Source: Gelidibacter sp038243395
GTDB lineage: Bacteria; Bacteroidota; Bacteroidia; Flavobacteriales; Flavobacteriaceae
Direction: 5' to 3'
Assembly (NCBI GenBank): GCA_038243395.1
Contig: JBBSRC010000005.1
Location: 20,589 to 84,588 of the forward strand
DNA length: 64,000 bases
Under the pieces are notes generated by a model that had not been told where the DNA came from, did not search any database, and saw only the letters and a list, made by a program, of their open reading frames with translations. The translations under genes and the position numbers were made by a program. Shown one piece after another: positions 9,789-19,357 of the stretch. How positions within the stretch are numbered: the stretch's first letter is position 1; each line of letters begins with the position of its first letter.

Positions 9789-12635
9789 TTGTCATATAAT
9801 ATTTTAAAAAGACGTTTTCTTTTAAGTTTCTTGATTTTCCACGCGGCATTGATATATGGTCAGAATAAGATTGATATCGATGTGAAATTCGACATGCCAA
9901 AAAAGAGTGCTAAAATTGCCCAAACCATTCGCTATCAAAATAACACCAATGATACTTTAAGGACGATTTATTTAAACGACTGGAATAATAGCTTCTCCAC
10001 AAAACGAACGCCATTAGCCAAGCGTTTTGCTGAAGAATATAGTACGAAATTTCATTTTGCCACTAATGATATGCGAGGTTTTACCAACATTACCTCGATA
10101 AAAAATACAGATGGACAAGAATTAACTCACACGAGATTACATCTGCATCCAGATGTTGTTGAAGTGGAACTGCCTGATCCGGTACTGCCAAACCAATATT
10201 ATCAAATTGATCTCTCTTACAATCTACGTTTTCCTGATGATACCTTTACGGATTACGGAATCACAGAAGATAATGATCTCAATTTAAAATATTGGTATAT
10301 CACTCCAGCAGTTTACGATGGCAGTTGGCATTATTATAGCAATAAAAATTTGGACGATCTATTTATTCCCAAAGCAGATATCAGCCTGAAAATAGAATTT
10401 CCTAAAAATTATGGGGTTTATTCCGAACTGACGATTGTTGAAACTGTACCAAATGACAGTACACAAACATTTTATCTTTATGGAAAAGATCGAGTTGACA
10501 GTAAACTCTATCTCAATAAATTTCCAAAGTTCAACTTTGTTCAGACCGATAATTTTACGGTCATCACTGATTTGGAAAACGAAGGGATCATGCCGACCGA
10601 CCGTGCGATCATCACTGATAAAATTACCCAATTCATCACCAAGCATTTAGGACAATATCCTCATGATTATCTTTTAGTTACGGACATTGAATATAAAAAG
10701 GATCCGCTTTATGGTTTAAATCAATTGCCCAAATTTTTAAATCCGTTTCCTGGGAATCTTCAATATGAGCTGAAACTTTTAAAAACCACATTAAAAAACT
10801 ATCTAGACAACACTCTTTTATTAAATCCGCGACAAGACTATTGGTTAAGTGATGGGATTCAAGTTTATTATTTGATGAAATATGTGGAGAAAAACTATCC
10901 AGATCTCAAATTGTTGGGCACTTTAGCCAATTACTGGGGTATTCGCTCATTTCATGCGGCCGACCTCAATTTTAATGAGCAGTATAATCTCTATTTTATG
11001 CAAATGGCGCGAACTAATTTAGATCAAGCCCTGACTCTGCCTAAGGATGCCTTATTAAAATTCAACGCAAATATCGCCGGTAAATACAAAGCTGGGATCG
11101 GTCTGAAATATTTAGATGATTTTGTAAATGCTAATGTCGTTGAAAAAACCATTCAAGAATATATTGAAAATTCAAAACTAAAAAGAACGACCACTTCCGA
11201 CTTTGAAAATTTACTAAAAAAGAATACGGATAAAAACGTCGATTGGTTTTTTGAGGACTATCTCAATAGTAGAAAAAAAATAGATTTTAGAATTAAGGAT
11301 ATCATCAAAACTGAGGATTCAGTTACATTCACCATTAAAAACAAACGAAAAAATGATGTTCCTGTTTCGTTGTTTACCCTTAAAAACGATTCCGTTTTAT
11401 CAAAAACTTGGATTGAACATATCGATGGTTTAAAAACGTTGACCATTCCACGCAATGAAGCGACAAAGCTGGTTCTGAATTACGATAATACAATTCCTGA
11501 AATCAATCTTCGGGACAATTGGAAATCTTTAAAAGGTCGGTTCTTTAACAACAAACCTTTACAATTTCGGTTGTTTAAAGATTTTGAAGATCCTGACTAC
11601 AACCAGGTGTTCCTTATGCCTTTGGTCGAGTTCAATAATATTTATGATGGTTTTACATTGGGCACCAAAATTTATAATAAAACTTTGTTGATGAAAAATT
11701 TTACCTATAGATTATCTCCAAAATATTCTTTTAATTCTGAAATTATTACGGGCGGTGCTGTCGGCGTTTATACACAACAATTTGAGGATCGAAATCTACA
11801 TATGATTACTTATGGTTTAAGTGGTGCTTACGCCTCTTTTGCGAAAAACGCATTTGTAACCAAAGTTAGTCCGAGTGTTTCATTTCACTTTAGGGACAAT
11901 AATAATTTTAGATCTAATAAATCAAGTTATATTAATTTCAGGTATTTAAACATTTCCAGAACGGTCAAGGAGAATGCATTGCTCACCGTTACAGATCCAA
12001 ATTATAGTGTTTTTAACATCAGATATGTTAACGCCCACACTGGTTTGATGGATTTCTCTAAATTTTATTATGATTTTCAAGCTGCCAAAAAGTTTGGAAA
12101 AATAGCCGTAAACTACGAATGGCGGAAACTTACAGAGCGTAATAGACAGTTTAATTTTAGATTTTTTGCCGGTACATTTCTATATAATAACACTAACCCA
12201 AACTCGGACTACTTCAGTTTTGCCCTGGACCGACCTACGGATTATCTCTTTGATTATAATTATCTAGGACGATCAGAGAACTCTGGTATCTTCAGCCAGC
12301 AAATTATTATTGCGGAAGGCGGGTTTAAGTCGAAGTTAGATACGCCTTTCGCCAACCAATGGATGACCACTGCCAATGTGAGCACAACCATATGGCGTTA
12401 TATTGAGGCTTATGGGGATGTTGGATTGATAAAAAACAGATCTTTCGACCCAGAATTCGTTTATGACTCAGGAATACGACTCAATTTAGTGACCGATTAT
12501 TTTGAACTCTATTTCCCTATCTATTCTAACTTAGGCTGGGAAATTGATCAGCCTAATTATAGCCAACGCATCCGGATCAAATTCACATTAGATCCTGAGG
12601 TATTGCTGGGTCTATTTAAACGGAAGTGGTTTTGA
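9789..12635 (+). CDS. M1-peptidase-like protein with probable C-terminal outer-membrane beta-barrel
   Basis: A 948-residue secreted protein. The only plausible start is TTG 9789, because the frame has a stop at 9783-9785; residues 8-25 then form a signal peptide ending IYGQ. Residues about 30-560 follow the M1 aminopeptidase layout, with a propeptide-like beta domain and a DYWLSDGIQVYYLMKY helix pair. No HEXXH zinc motif is visible where it should lie, so it is probably not an active metallopeptidase. Residues about 600-948 alternate aromatic and polar residues in strand-like blocks and the protein ends in Phe, as in outer-membrane barrels. The 24-bp array starts 1 bp after the stop. Confidence 0.8.
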   Translation: MSYNILKRRFLLSFLIFHAALIYGQNKIDIDVKFDMPKKSAKIAQTIRYQNNTNDTLRTIYLNDWNNSFSTKRTPLAKRFAEEYSTKFHFATNDMRGFTNITSIKNTDGQELTHTRLHLHPDVVEVELPDPVLPNQYYQIDLSYNLRFPDDTFTDYGITEDNDLNLKYWYITPAVYDGSWHYYSNKNLDDLFIPKADISLKIEFPKNYGVYSELTIVETVPNDSTQTFYLYGKDRVDSKLYLNKFPKFNFVQTDNFTVITDLENEGIMPTDRAIITDKITQFITKHLGQYPHDYLLVTDIEYKKDPLYGLNQLPKFLNPFPGNLQYELKLLKTTLKNYLDNTLLLNPRQDYWLSDGIQVYYLMKYVEKNYPDLKLLGTLANYWGIRSFHAADLNFNEQYNLYFMQMARTNLDQALTLPKDALLKFNANIAGKYKAGIGLKYLDDFVNANVVEKTIQEYIENSKLKRTTTSDFENLLKKNTDKNVDWFFEDYLNSRKKIDFRIKDIIKTEDSVTFTIKNKRKNDVPVSLFTLKNDSVLSKTWIEHIDGLKTLTIPRNEATKLVLNYDNTIPEINLRDNWKSLKGRFFNNKPLQFRLFKDFEDPDYNQVFLMPLVEFNNIYDGFTLGTKIYNKTLLMKNFTYRLSPKYSFNSEIITGGAVGVYTQQFEDRNLHMITYGLSGAYASFAKNAFVTKVSPSVSFHFRDNNNFRSNKSSYINFRYLNISRTVKENALLTVTDPNYSVFNIRYVNAHTGLMDFSKFYYDFQAAKKFGKIAVNYEWRKLTERNRQFNFRFFAGTFLYNNTNPNSDYFSFALDRPTDYLFDYNYLGRSENSGIFSQQIIIAEGGFKSKLDTPFANQWMTTANVSTTIWRYIEAYGDVGLIKNRSFDPEFVYDSGIRLNLVTDYFELYFPIYSNLGWEIDQPNYSQRIRIKFTLDPEVLLGLFKRKWF

Positions 12636-12636
12636 T

Positions 12637-12852
12637 GCTTCGGCTTTGCTCAGCAACCGTACTTCGACTATGCTCAGTAACCGTACTTCGACTCTGCTCA
12701 GCAACCGTACTTCGACTCTGCTCAGTAACCGTACTTCGACTCTGCTCAACAACCGTACTTCGACTTTGCTCAGTAACCGTGTTACGACTCTGCTCAGTAA
12801 CCGTACTTCGGCTTTGCTCAGCAACCGTACTTCGACTTTGCTCAACAACCAT
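12637..12852. repeat. 24-bp tandem repeat, nine units
   Basis: Nine contiguous near-identical 24-bp units of the form ACTTCGACTCTGCTCAGTAACCGT, with substitutions mainly at a few positions (CTCTG/CTTTG, CAGTAA/CAGCAA/CAACAA). The unit is a multiple of 3 and lacks stops in several frames, so reading frames of 70-90 codons appear on both strands. They are by-products of the repeat. There are no spacers, so this is not CRISPR. Confidence 0.95.
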
Positions 12853-12990
12853 GTTTCGAATTAAATCAAGATTCCCTATTTCGACTAATCTTAATAGTCT
12901 ATTTTAAATTATTTGACCGTCCATAATACTGGCGGAGGCGGAAATTTTACGCAATAATTAACAAATCGTATTTAAATATATTAATATTCC

Positions 12991-13131
12991 GTTGCGAGCT
13001 TTGCGAAGCATCCTTGCGTCTTTGTTTTAAAATTCAGAATGGAGATTAACCGCTAAGGACGCAAAGTTAAGCGCAAGGGACACAAGAAAAAGTGAAGTTG
13101 AAAGCGAAATTGAAGTTGAAATTGAAATTGG
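12991..13131. repeat. Inverted GCGTCTTTG repeat followed by GAANNN hexamer tract
   Basis: TCCTTGCGTCTTTG is followed by GCTAAGGACGCAAAG and GCGCAAGGGACAC, an imperfect inverted arrangement. At 13094-13131 it passes into a GAAGTT/GAAATT hexamer tract. This accounts for much of the 12853-13345 gap; no gene is visible there. Confidence 0.55.
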
Positions 13132-13345
13132 TGACATTCAATTATATCCTATCAACATTATTTATATTTTAAACATTTCATAAATGATGAAAATTCTGTC
13201 GCCTATTTTCAAATTTATTTAACTCCCACTCTATGCCCAAAATTTATTGAAAAATGATAAGTTTGTAAGCGTGCTTAATTATTTTATTAAACCTGAATTA
13301 AAACAACATAGTCAACAGTTAAAAACAACCATTAACATCATACCA

Positions 13346-15712
13346 ATGAATAAATCCATATTTCTTAGCTTCCTAATTTCATTTCTTGTTTTCAACCTCC
13401 ACGCCCAAAAGAGCGAACTTTCAGTTGAAAAAATAATGCAAGATCCAAAATGGATGGGAACATTTCCTTCTAATGTAAAATGGGATCAGAACAGCAGCGC
13501 CATATATTTCAATTATAATTCAGATAATGATCCTTCTGATTCTTTATACCGCATCCGATTGGCAAATCCGAAAAAGATTCAAAAAATAAGTTGGACGGAA
13601 GAAAAAGATATCGATTTTGCTAGCGGCACTTTCGATAAAGCAAAAACCAAAAAGATTTATTCCGAAGGAAATACCTTGAAAATACTGGATGTTAAATCGG
13701 GAAAAGAAACAGAATTACTACAATTTCCTAAAAACATTGGTAGCCCTTATTTCTTGGCAAATGAAGACTGGATAGCCTTTGAAGCTGAGAATAACGCTTA
13801 TATCTATTCGCAAAAAACAGGCGTTTTAAAGAAATTAACGGAGATCAAAACGGGAGAGAAATCTAAAAAGAAAGATCCTAAATCCTCAGATAAAGCGACG
13901 TTATTAGAAGATGAAAATCTCAAACTACTCGGAGTTGTAAAAGAACGTAAGGACAAACAAGAAAGTACGAAAAAGATAAGAGAAGATCGCAAGGAAAAAG
14001 ACGGATTTATCTATTATTCTGGCGATAATCAAGTCCTTAATCTGAAAGTATCTCCAGATGCAAAATATGTGACCTTTAATATTTTCCAACGTGGTAAAAG
14101 TGATAACACCATTGTTCCGAATTATATTGATGCCTCCAGTTACACCAAAGATTTAAACACACGCTCTAAGGTTGGTGATGATCAAACTAAAGTTGAATTG
14201 GCCATCTATAATATTGAAAAAGACACCGTTTACAATGTCCAAACCAACACCTTACCCGGAATCAAAGACTTACCCGATTACGTTAAAGATTATCCAGATA
14301 AAGAATGGGAAGAAAAGGACCGCGACGTTATGACTTCAAACGCCTATTTTTCTGATAATGGCCAACACGCGGTTGTCAATGTCCGTTCAAAAGATAACAA
14401 AGACCGATGGATAGCTAAAATTGATTTAAACACAGGCGCCTTAACCAGTTTAGACAGACAGCGTGATGAGGCATGGATTGCCGGCCCAGGTATTGGATGG
14501 TCAATGGGCGGAGGGACTTTGGGTTGGTTGCCGGATAACGAAAATATATACTTCCAATCTGAAGCGACCGGCTATTCACATTTATATCTTTTAGATGTTA
14601 ATAATGCCAAGAAAACAGCTTTAACGTCAGGAAATTATGAGGTTTTTGATCCCTTTATGTCTAATGATAAAAAAAGCTGGTATTTGACAACATCTGAAGT
14701 TGGGCCCGGTGAAAGACATTTCTACAAAATGCCGTTAATGGGCGGAAAGATGGATCAATTGACCCACATGACCGGAAATAATGATGTAAAGCTATCTCCA
14801 GATGAAAAAACGATTGCGATTCTTCATTCTTATAGTAATCAACCTTGGGAGCTTTATTTAAAAAAGAATGACGTTAAGTCCAAAGCAATTGAATTGACCT
14901 CGGGAAAATCGGAACTCTTTAAAAGCTATAATTGGAGAGATCCACAACTCATTACCTTCAAAGCTGAAGATGGTGCTCAGGTGCCTGCCAGACTTTATGT
15001 ACCTGAAGCCTCCGTTAAAAATAATGCGGCCGTAATTTTTGTACACGGTGCAGGATATCTTCAGAATGTCCATAAATGGTGGTCTTCTTACTTTAGGGAA
15101 TATATGTTCCACAACTTATTGACCGATTTAGGCTACACCGTTATCGACATCGATTACAGAGGAAGTGCGGGTTATGGCAGAGATTGGCGTACCGGAATTT
15201 ACAGACATATGGGCGGAAAAGACTTGTCTGATCAAGTAGATGGCGCTAAATATCTGATGGACAATTTTGGAATTGACAAGGATAAAATCGGGATTTATGG
15301 AGGCAGTTATGGCGGGTTTATCACTTTAATGGCTTTATTTAATGAACCGGATACCTTCACATCTGGTGCTGCTTTGCGCTCGGTTACGGACTGGGCACAT
15401 TATAATCACGGGTACACCGCTAATATTTTAAACGAACCATTTAACGATCCAATCGCCTATGAGCGCTCCTCTCCTATTTATTTTGCGGAAGGTTTAAAAG
15501 GAAATCTCCTTATTGCCCACGGCATGGTCGATGTTAACGTACACTTTCAAGACGTGGTACGCCTAGCCCAACGCCTAATTGAATTGGGTAAAGATAATTG
15601 GGAAATGGCAGTTTATCCAGCAGAAGATCACGGTTTTGTCGAACCCAGCAGTTGGACGGATGAATATAAAAGGATCTTAAAACTCTTTAACACGACTTTA
15701 CTCGACGATTAA
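13346..15712 (+). CDS. S9 family prolyl oligopeptidase-like peptidase, secreted
   Basis: Start at ATG 13346 (788 residues): it gives a clean signal peptide MNKSIFLSFLISFLVF..HAQ, while the open extension back to 13247 has no secretion-like sequence. Residues about 30-540 form a beta-propeller with PD40-type motifs (SPDAKYVTF, SPDEKTIAI). The C-terminal alpha/beta-hydrolase domain shows nucleophile GGSYGGF, an Asp in DVNVHFQD and His in AEDHGF. It should cleave oligopeptides in the periplasm. A Lys/Glu-rich insert lies near residues 165-215. It has DPP4-like architecture, but the exact specificity cannot be read. Confidence 0.92.
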   Translation: MNKSIFLSFLISFLVFNLHAQKSELSVEKIMQDPKWMGTFPSNVKWDQNSSAIYFNYNSDNDPSDSLYRIRLANPKKIQKISWTEEKDIDFASGTFDKAKTKKIYSEGNTLKILDVKSGKETELLQFPKNIGSPYFLANEDWIAFEAENNAYIYSQKTGVLKKLTEIKTGEKSKKKDPKSSDKATLLEDENLKLLGVVKERKDKQESTKKIREDRKEKDGFIYYSGDNQVLNLKVSPDAKYVTFNIFQRGKSDNTIVPNYIDASSYTKDLNTRSKVGDDQTKVELAIYNIEKDTVYNVQTNTLPGIKDLPDYVKDYPDKEWEEKDRDVMTSNAYFSDNGQHAVVNVRSKDNKDRWIAKIDLNTGALTSLDRQRDEAWIAGPGIGWSMGGGTLGWLPDNENIYFQSEATGYSHLYLLDVNNAKKTALTSGNYEVFDPFMSNDKKSWYLTTSEVGPGERHFYKMPLMGGKMDQLTHMTGNNDVKLSPDEKTIAILHSYSNQPWELYLKKNDVKSKAIELTSGKSELFKSYNWRDPQLITFKAEDGAQVPARLYVPEASVKNNAAVIFVHGAGYLQNVHKWWSSYFREYMFHNLLTDLGYTVIDIDYRGSAGYGRDWRTGIYRHMGGKDLSDQVDGAKYLMDNFGIDKDKIGIYGGSYGGFITLMALFNEPDTFTSGAALRSVTDWAHYNHGYTANILNEPFNDPIAYERSSPIYFAEGLKGNLLIAHGMVDVNVHFQDVVRLAQRLIELGKDNWEMAVYPAEDHGFVEPSSWTDEYKRILKLFNTTLLDD

Positions 15713-15728
15713 ATTATATTAATAACCT

Positions 15729-15779
15729 AATTATCAGCCTATGACCCTTTAAATAAAAGAATGTTTCAGGTTGATAATT
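15729..15779. repeat. Inverted repeat between the S9 peptidase and E1 genes
   Basis: AATTATCAGCCT (15729-15740) and AGGTTGATAATT (15768-15779) pair over 12 bp with one G-T step and a 27-nt loop. It could be a terminator without a T tract or an operator. Confidence 0.4.
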
Positions 15780-15813
15780 TATAGTTAATTTAAACCTTCA
15801 AAAGAAAATCGAA

Positions 15814-15844
15814 TTGCAAAACCATTCGATTTTGACTACTTTTG
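15814..15844 (+). promoter_or_regulatory. Promoter of the E1 fusion gene
   Basis: TTG at 15814-15816, a 20-bp spacer, then TACTTTTG at 15837-15844: the Bacteroidetes -33/-7 layout. It lies inside the longest open frame, so translation must start after it, at ATG 15865. Confidence 0.6.
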
Positions 15845-15864
15845 CAATAACCAAAACGCACTTT

Positions 15865-18276
15865 ATGCAAACGACGCCAAAAACAGCCACAGACCTCTCC
15901 TTCGAAGAATTTCAATCAGAAATTTTAAGTGATTATAAAATAGCGATGACCAGCAGGGAGTGTAGCTTGTTGGGCAGACGCGAAGTTCTGACCGGAAAAG
16001 CGAAGTTTGGAATTTTTGGAGACGGAAAAGAAGTGCCCCAATTGGCTTGGGCCAAAGTATTTAAAAATGGCGATTTTCGTTCGGGATATTACAGGGATCA
16101 AACCTTTATGATGGCTATTGGCGCTTTGACTATCCAGCAGTTTTTCGCTGGCTTATATGGTGATCCAGACATTGACCACGACCCAATGTCGGCAGGCCGT
16201 CAAATGGGAGGCCACTTTGGCACTCATAGTTTAGATGAAAAAGGCGATTGGAAAAATCTTTTACAACAAAAAAATTCTAGCGCTGACATTTCACCTACTG
16301 CAGGACAAATGCCACGCCTTTTGGGACTTGCGCAGGCCTCTAAAATATATCGAAATGTAAAGGGCATTCACAGCCCTAAATTCTCAAATAAAGGAAATGA
16401 AGTCGCTTGGGGCACTATCGGAAACGCCAGTACCAGCGAAGGCTTATTTTTTGAAACCATAAATGCTGCTGGAGTTTTGCAGGTACCTATGGTCATTAGT
16501 ATTTGGGATGATGAGTACGGCATTTCAGTACACGCAAAACACCAAACCACCAAAGAAAATATATCGGAAATTTTAAAAGGTTTCCAACGTGATGAACACG
16601 GTAAAGGCTACGAAATTTTAAAAGTTAAGGGCTGGGATTATGTCGCACTCATTGAAACCTATCAAAAAGCTTCAAAAATTGCAAGAGAGGAACATGTTCC
16701 TGTAATGATTCATGTTGTTGAACTTACGCAGCCACAAGGGCATTCCACTTCAGGATCTCATGAGCGTTACAAAAGTAAAGAACGTTTAGATTGGGAAATT
16801 GAACGCGATTGTATTAAAAGAATGCGCGATTGGATTATTTCCAATAGCATTTCTACGGAAGTGGAATTGGATACCATCGATAAAAATATTAAAAAGAAAG
16901 TTAGAGAAGGCAAAAAAGCGGCTTGGGAAGACTATCAAAATCCCTTAAAAGAAGAGCAAAAGGAAGCTATTCAATTGATTACTAATTTGGCCAAATCGAG
17001 CGCCAATAAAGTATTCATTGAACGTTTAATTACTGAATTGTCCAATATTGCCGAACCAATTAGAAAAGATATTGCGTCAGCGGTTAGAAGATCGTTGCGT
17101 TATGTGATTTCTGAGGAGTCAGCACAAAAAGATGCTGCCAACGAATGGATAAATGGCTATTTAGAGCGGATTCAGCCAAAATATAGCTCTCATTTATTTA
17201 GCCAGTCTAAAAAATCAGCATTACATATAAAGGAAGTTTTACCAACCTATGATGCATCTGCAGAAGATGTAGATGGTCGTTTGGTGCTTCGGGATAATTT
17301 TGATGCTATATTCAAAAAACATCCAGAAGCTTTGATATTTGGTGAAGATACAGGTGCAATTGGTGATGTTAACCAAGGCTTGGAAGGTTTGCAGGAAAAG
17401 TACGGAGCGCTGAGAGTTGCTGACGTAGGAATTCGTGAAGCCACCATTATGGGTCAAGGGATTGGTATGGCCATGCGCGGTTTGCGCCCAATTGCCGAAA
17501 TTCAATACTTGGACTATATCCTCTACGCGCTTCAGATTATGAGCGACGACCTGGCAACTTTACATTACAGAACCAAAGGGAAACAAAAAGCACCTGTAAT
17601 TGTCCGAACAAGAGGCCATAGATTGGAAGGTATTTGGCATTCTGGATCACAATTGGGAGGTATTTTGAATTTAATTAGAGGCATTCATGTATTGGTTCCT
17701 CGAAATATGACCAAAGCTGCTGGTTTTTATAACACCCTTTTAGAATGTGATGATCCTGCATTAGTAGTCGAATGCCTAAACGGATACCGTCTTAAAGAAA
17801 AGTTACCGACTAATTTCGGAGATTTTAAAACTCCAATTGGCGTGGTAGAAACACTTAAAATAGGTAATGATATTACCTTAGTATCCTATGGTTCCACTCT
17901 GCGTTTGGTAGAACAAGCCGCCAAAGAATTATTAGAAGTAGGCATCAATGCAGAAGTGATCGACGTGCAGTCTTTACTTCCTTTTGATTTAAATCATGAT
18001 ATTGTTAAAAGCATTGAGAAAACCAACCGATTGATGGTTATTGATGAAGATGTTCCGGGTGGTGCATCTGCTTTTATTCTCAACGAAATTTTAAATACCC
18101 AAAACGCCTACCAATACTTAGATAGTCAACCTAAAACCTTAACGGCACGTTCACACCGACCTTCTTATGGAACCGATGGCGATTATTTTTCAAAACCTTC
18201 AGTAGAAGATATTTTTGAAAACGTATACGCCGTAATGCACGAAGTCAGTCCTGACGATTATCCGAAATTAAGATAA
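15865..18276 (+). CDS. 2-oxoacid dehydrogenase E1, fused alpha and beta subunits
   Basis: An 803-residue single chain joining E1-alpha (about 1-330) and E1-beta (about 470-803), linked by a helical region. It should decarboxylate 2-oxoacids with thiamine diphosphate and pass the acyl group to a lipoyl E2; branched-chain substrates are likely by family. The alpha part has GNASTSEG and WDDEYGIS where classical E1s have GDG and NN, a variation that may be typical of this fused subfamily. The beta part shows FGEDTGAIGDV and VVIDEDVPGGA-like motifs. ATG 15865 is chosen because a -33/-7 promoter occupies the upstream open frame. No E2 or E3 gene is adjacent. Confidence 0.88.
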   Translation: MQTTPKTATDLSFEEFQSEILSDYKIAMTSRECSLLGRREVLTGKAKFGIFGDGKEVPQLAWAKVFKNGDFRSGYYRDQTFMMAIGALTIQQFFAGLYGDPDIDHDPMSAGRQMGGHFGTHSLDEKGDWKNLLQQKNSSADISPTAGQMPRLLGLAQASKIYRNVKGIHSPKFSNKGNEVAWGTIGNASTSEGLFFETINAAGVLQVPMVISIWDDEYGISVHAKHQTTKENISEILKGFQRDEHGKGYEILKVKGWDYVALIETYQKASKIAREEHVPVMIHVVELTQPQGHSTSGSHERYKSKERLDWEIERDCIKRMRDWIISNSISTEVELDTIDKNIKKKVREGKKAAWEDYQNPLKEEQKEAIQLITNLAKSSANKVFIERLITELSNIAEPIRKDIASAVRRSLRYVISEESAQKDAANEWINGYLERIQPKYSSHLFSQSKKSALHIKEVLPTYDASAEDVDGRLVLRDNFDAIFKKHPEALIFGEDTGAIGDVNQGLEGLQEKYGALRVADVGIREATIMGQGIGMAMRGLRPIAEIQYLDYILYALQIMSDDLATLHYRTKGKQKAPVIVRTRGHRLEGIWHSGSQLGGILNLIRGIHVLVPRNMTKAAGFYNTLLECDDPALVVECLNGYRLKEKLPTNFGDFKTPIGVVETLKIGNDITLVSYGSTLRLVEQAAKELLEVGINAEVIDVQSLLPFDLNHDIVKSIEKTNRLMVIDEDVPGGASAFILNEILNTQNAYQYLDSQPKTLTARSHRPSYGTDGDYFSKPSVEDIFENVYAVMHEVSPDDYPKLR

Positions 18277-18313
18277 TTTATAAATCCAGTCATTTCCTAA
18301 CATTGTTGTTTAA

Positions 18314-18688
18314 ATGAAAAATAATTTCAATGATTTTGCGCTTGCTATTTTAAGAGTGGGCTTTTCAGCAGTGATGTTAACACATGGTGTTCCCAAAATC
18401 AGCATGCTTCTTGACAATCCTTCAGGTTTTTCTGATCCTATTGGAATTGGTGCAACTGTCACACTTGTTTTGGCGATTTTAGGCGAAGTCATCGCTCCGT
18501 TATTTGTATTAATTGGTCTAAAAACGAGAATTGCCTCAATTCCCGTTATTCTGATTATGGCGGCGGCGACCTTTGTGGTTCATGCCGATGATGCTTTTGC
18601 CATTAAGGAAAAAGCAGTCCTCTTTTTGATTGCATTTATCGTTATTGCTTTGGCCGGTCCTGGAAAATATTCTGTTGACGGTAAATAA
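18314..18688 (+). CDS. DoxX family membrane protein
   Basis: A 124-residue protein with four hydrophobic segments and the DoxX N-terminal pattern (LAILRVGFSAVMLTHGVPKI). DoxX-type proteins are small inner-membrane proteins, some linked to quinone or redox stress; the role here is not known. It lies 37 bp after the E1 gene and 9 bp before the next gene, so it may share their transcript. Confidence 0.88.
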   Translation: MKNNFNDFALAILRVGFSAVMLTHGVPKISMLLDNPSGFSDPIGIGATVTLVLAILGEVIAPLFVLIGLKTRIASIPVILIMAAATFVVHADDAFAIKEKAVLFLIAFIVIALAGPGKYSVDGK

Positions 18689-18697
18689 TAATGTGAG

Positions 18698-19180
18698 ATG
18701 AAAGCTGTTTCAGTCGTTACAATTAAGAAAGAACTAAAGCATCGCTCTCAGGAAGAATTGCTGGAACTTTGTTTGCGTCTTTCAAAATTTAAAAAGGAAA
18801 ATAAGGAACTTCTTACGTACTTATTATTTGAATCTCACGACGAATCTGGTTATAACGAAACCGTAAAAGCTGAAATAGACGAACAGTTTAAAAGTATCAA
18901 TACCAACAGTTACTTCTACATTAAGAAAAGCGTGCGTAAAATTCTTAGAAACATTAAAAAATACGCAAGATATTCTCTTAAAAAAGAAACTGAAGTGGAG
19001 CTTTTGCTGCATTTTTGTAAAGTCTTAAAAGACTTTGAACCTTCTATATTTAAGAATGTTACGCTACTTAATATCTTTGAACGTCAAATAGTGCTTATTA
19101 AAAAGATTGTGTCAACCCTTCATGAAGATTTACAGTATGATTATCATCAAGAATTGGAGCAATTAGAAGACGCAACTTAG
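18698..19180 (+). CDS. Conserved hypothetical protein, helical
   Basis: A 160-residue soluble, Lys/Glu-rich helical protein, beginning MKAVSVVTIKKELKHRSQEE. No catalytic motif or membrane segment is visible. It follows doxX by 9 bp, so co-transcription is likely. Function unknown. Confidence 0.75.
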   Translation: MKAVSVVTIKKELKHRSQEELLELCLRLSKFKKENKELLTYLLFESHDESGYNETVKAEIDEQFKSINTNSYFYIKKSVRKILRNIKKYARYSLKKETEVELLLHFCKVLKDFEPSIFKNVTLLNIFERQIVLIKKIVSTLHEDLQYDYHQELEQLEDAT

Positions 19181-19254
19181 AATACTAGAAAATCGTCTCG
19201 TTTAAAAAAACGAAATAGAAGGCACAATAAGAAAAGCACCTCCAAATTTACAAC

Positions 19255-19350
19255 ATGAATATCAAATTTTCGGGAGTATTTCTGCTGCTGCTACAAATGT
19301 CGTTAAGTGGCTTTTCAAAAACAGAATCAGAAGGCAAGACCGTATCTTAG
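19255..19350 (+). pseudogene. Signal-peptide-like fragment (31 codons)
   Basis: Starts MNIKFSGVFLLLLQMSLSGF and stops after 31 codons. It looks like the secretion signal of a longer gene. The open frame that follows at 19358 is in another phase, so it may be the broken front end of that gene. Evidence is only the signal-like sequence and position. Confidence 0.3.
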
Positions 19351-19357
19351 GTTATAA

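Noticed and set aside
12637..12852. CRISPR array
   Set aside because: Units are contiguous with no spacers, and no cas genes are in the window.
12612..12907. Four long reading frames on both strands over the 24-bp array
   Set aside because: They exist only because the 24-bp unit lacks stops; all encode the same octapeptide repeats and have no independent coding signal.
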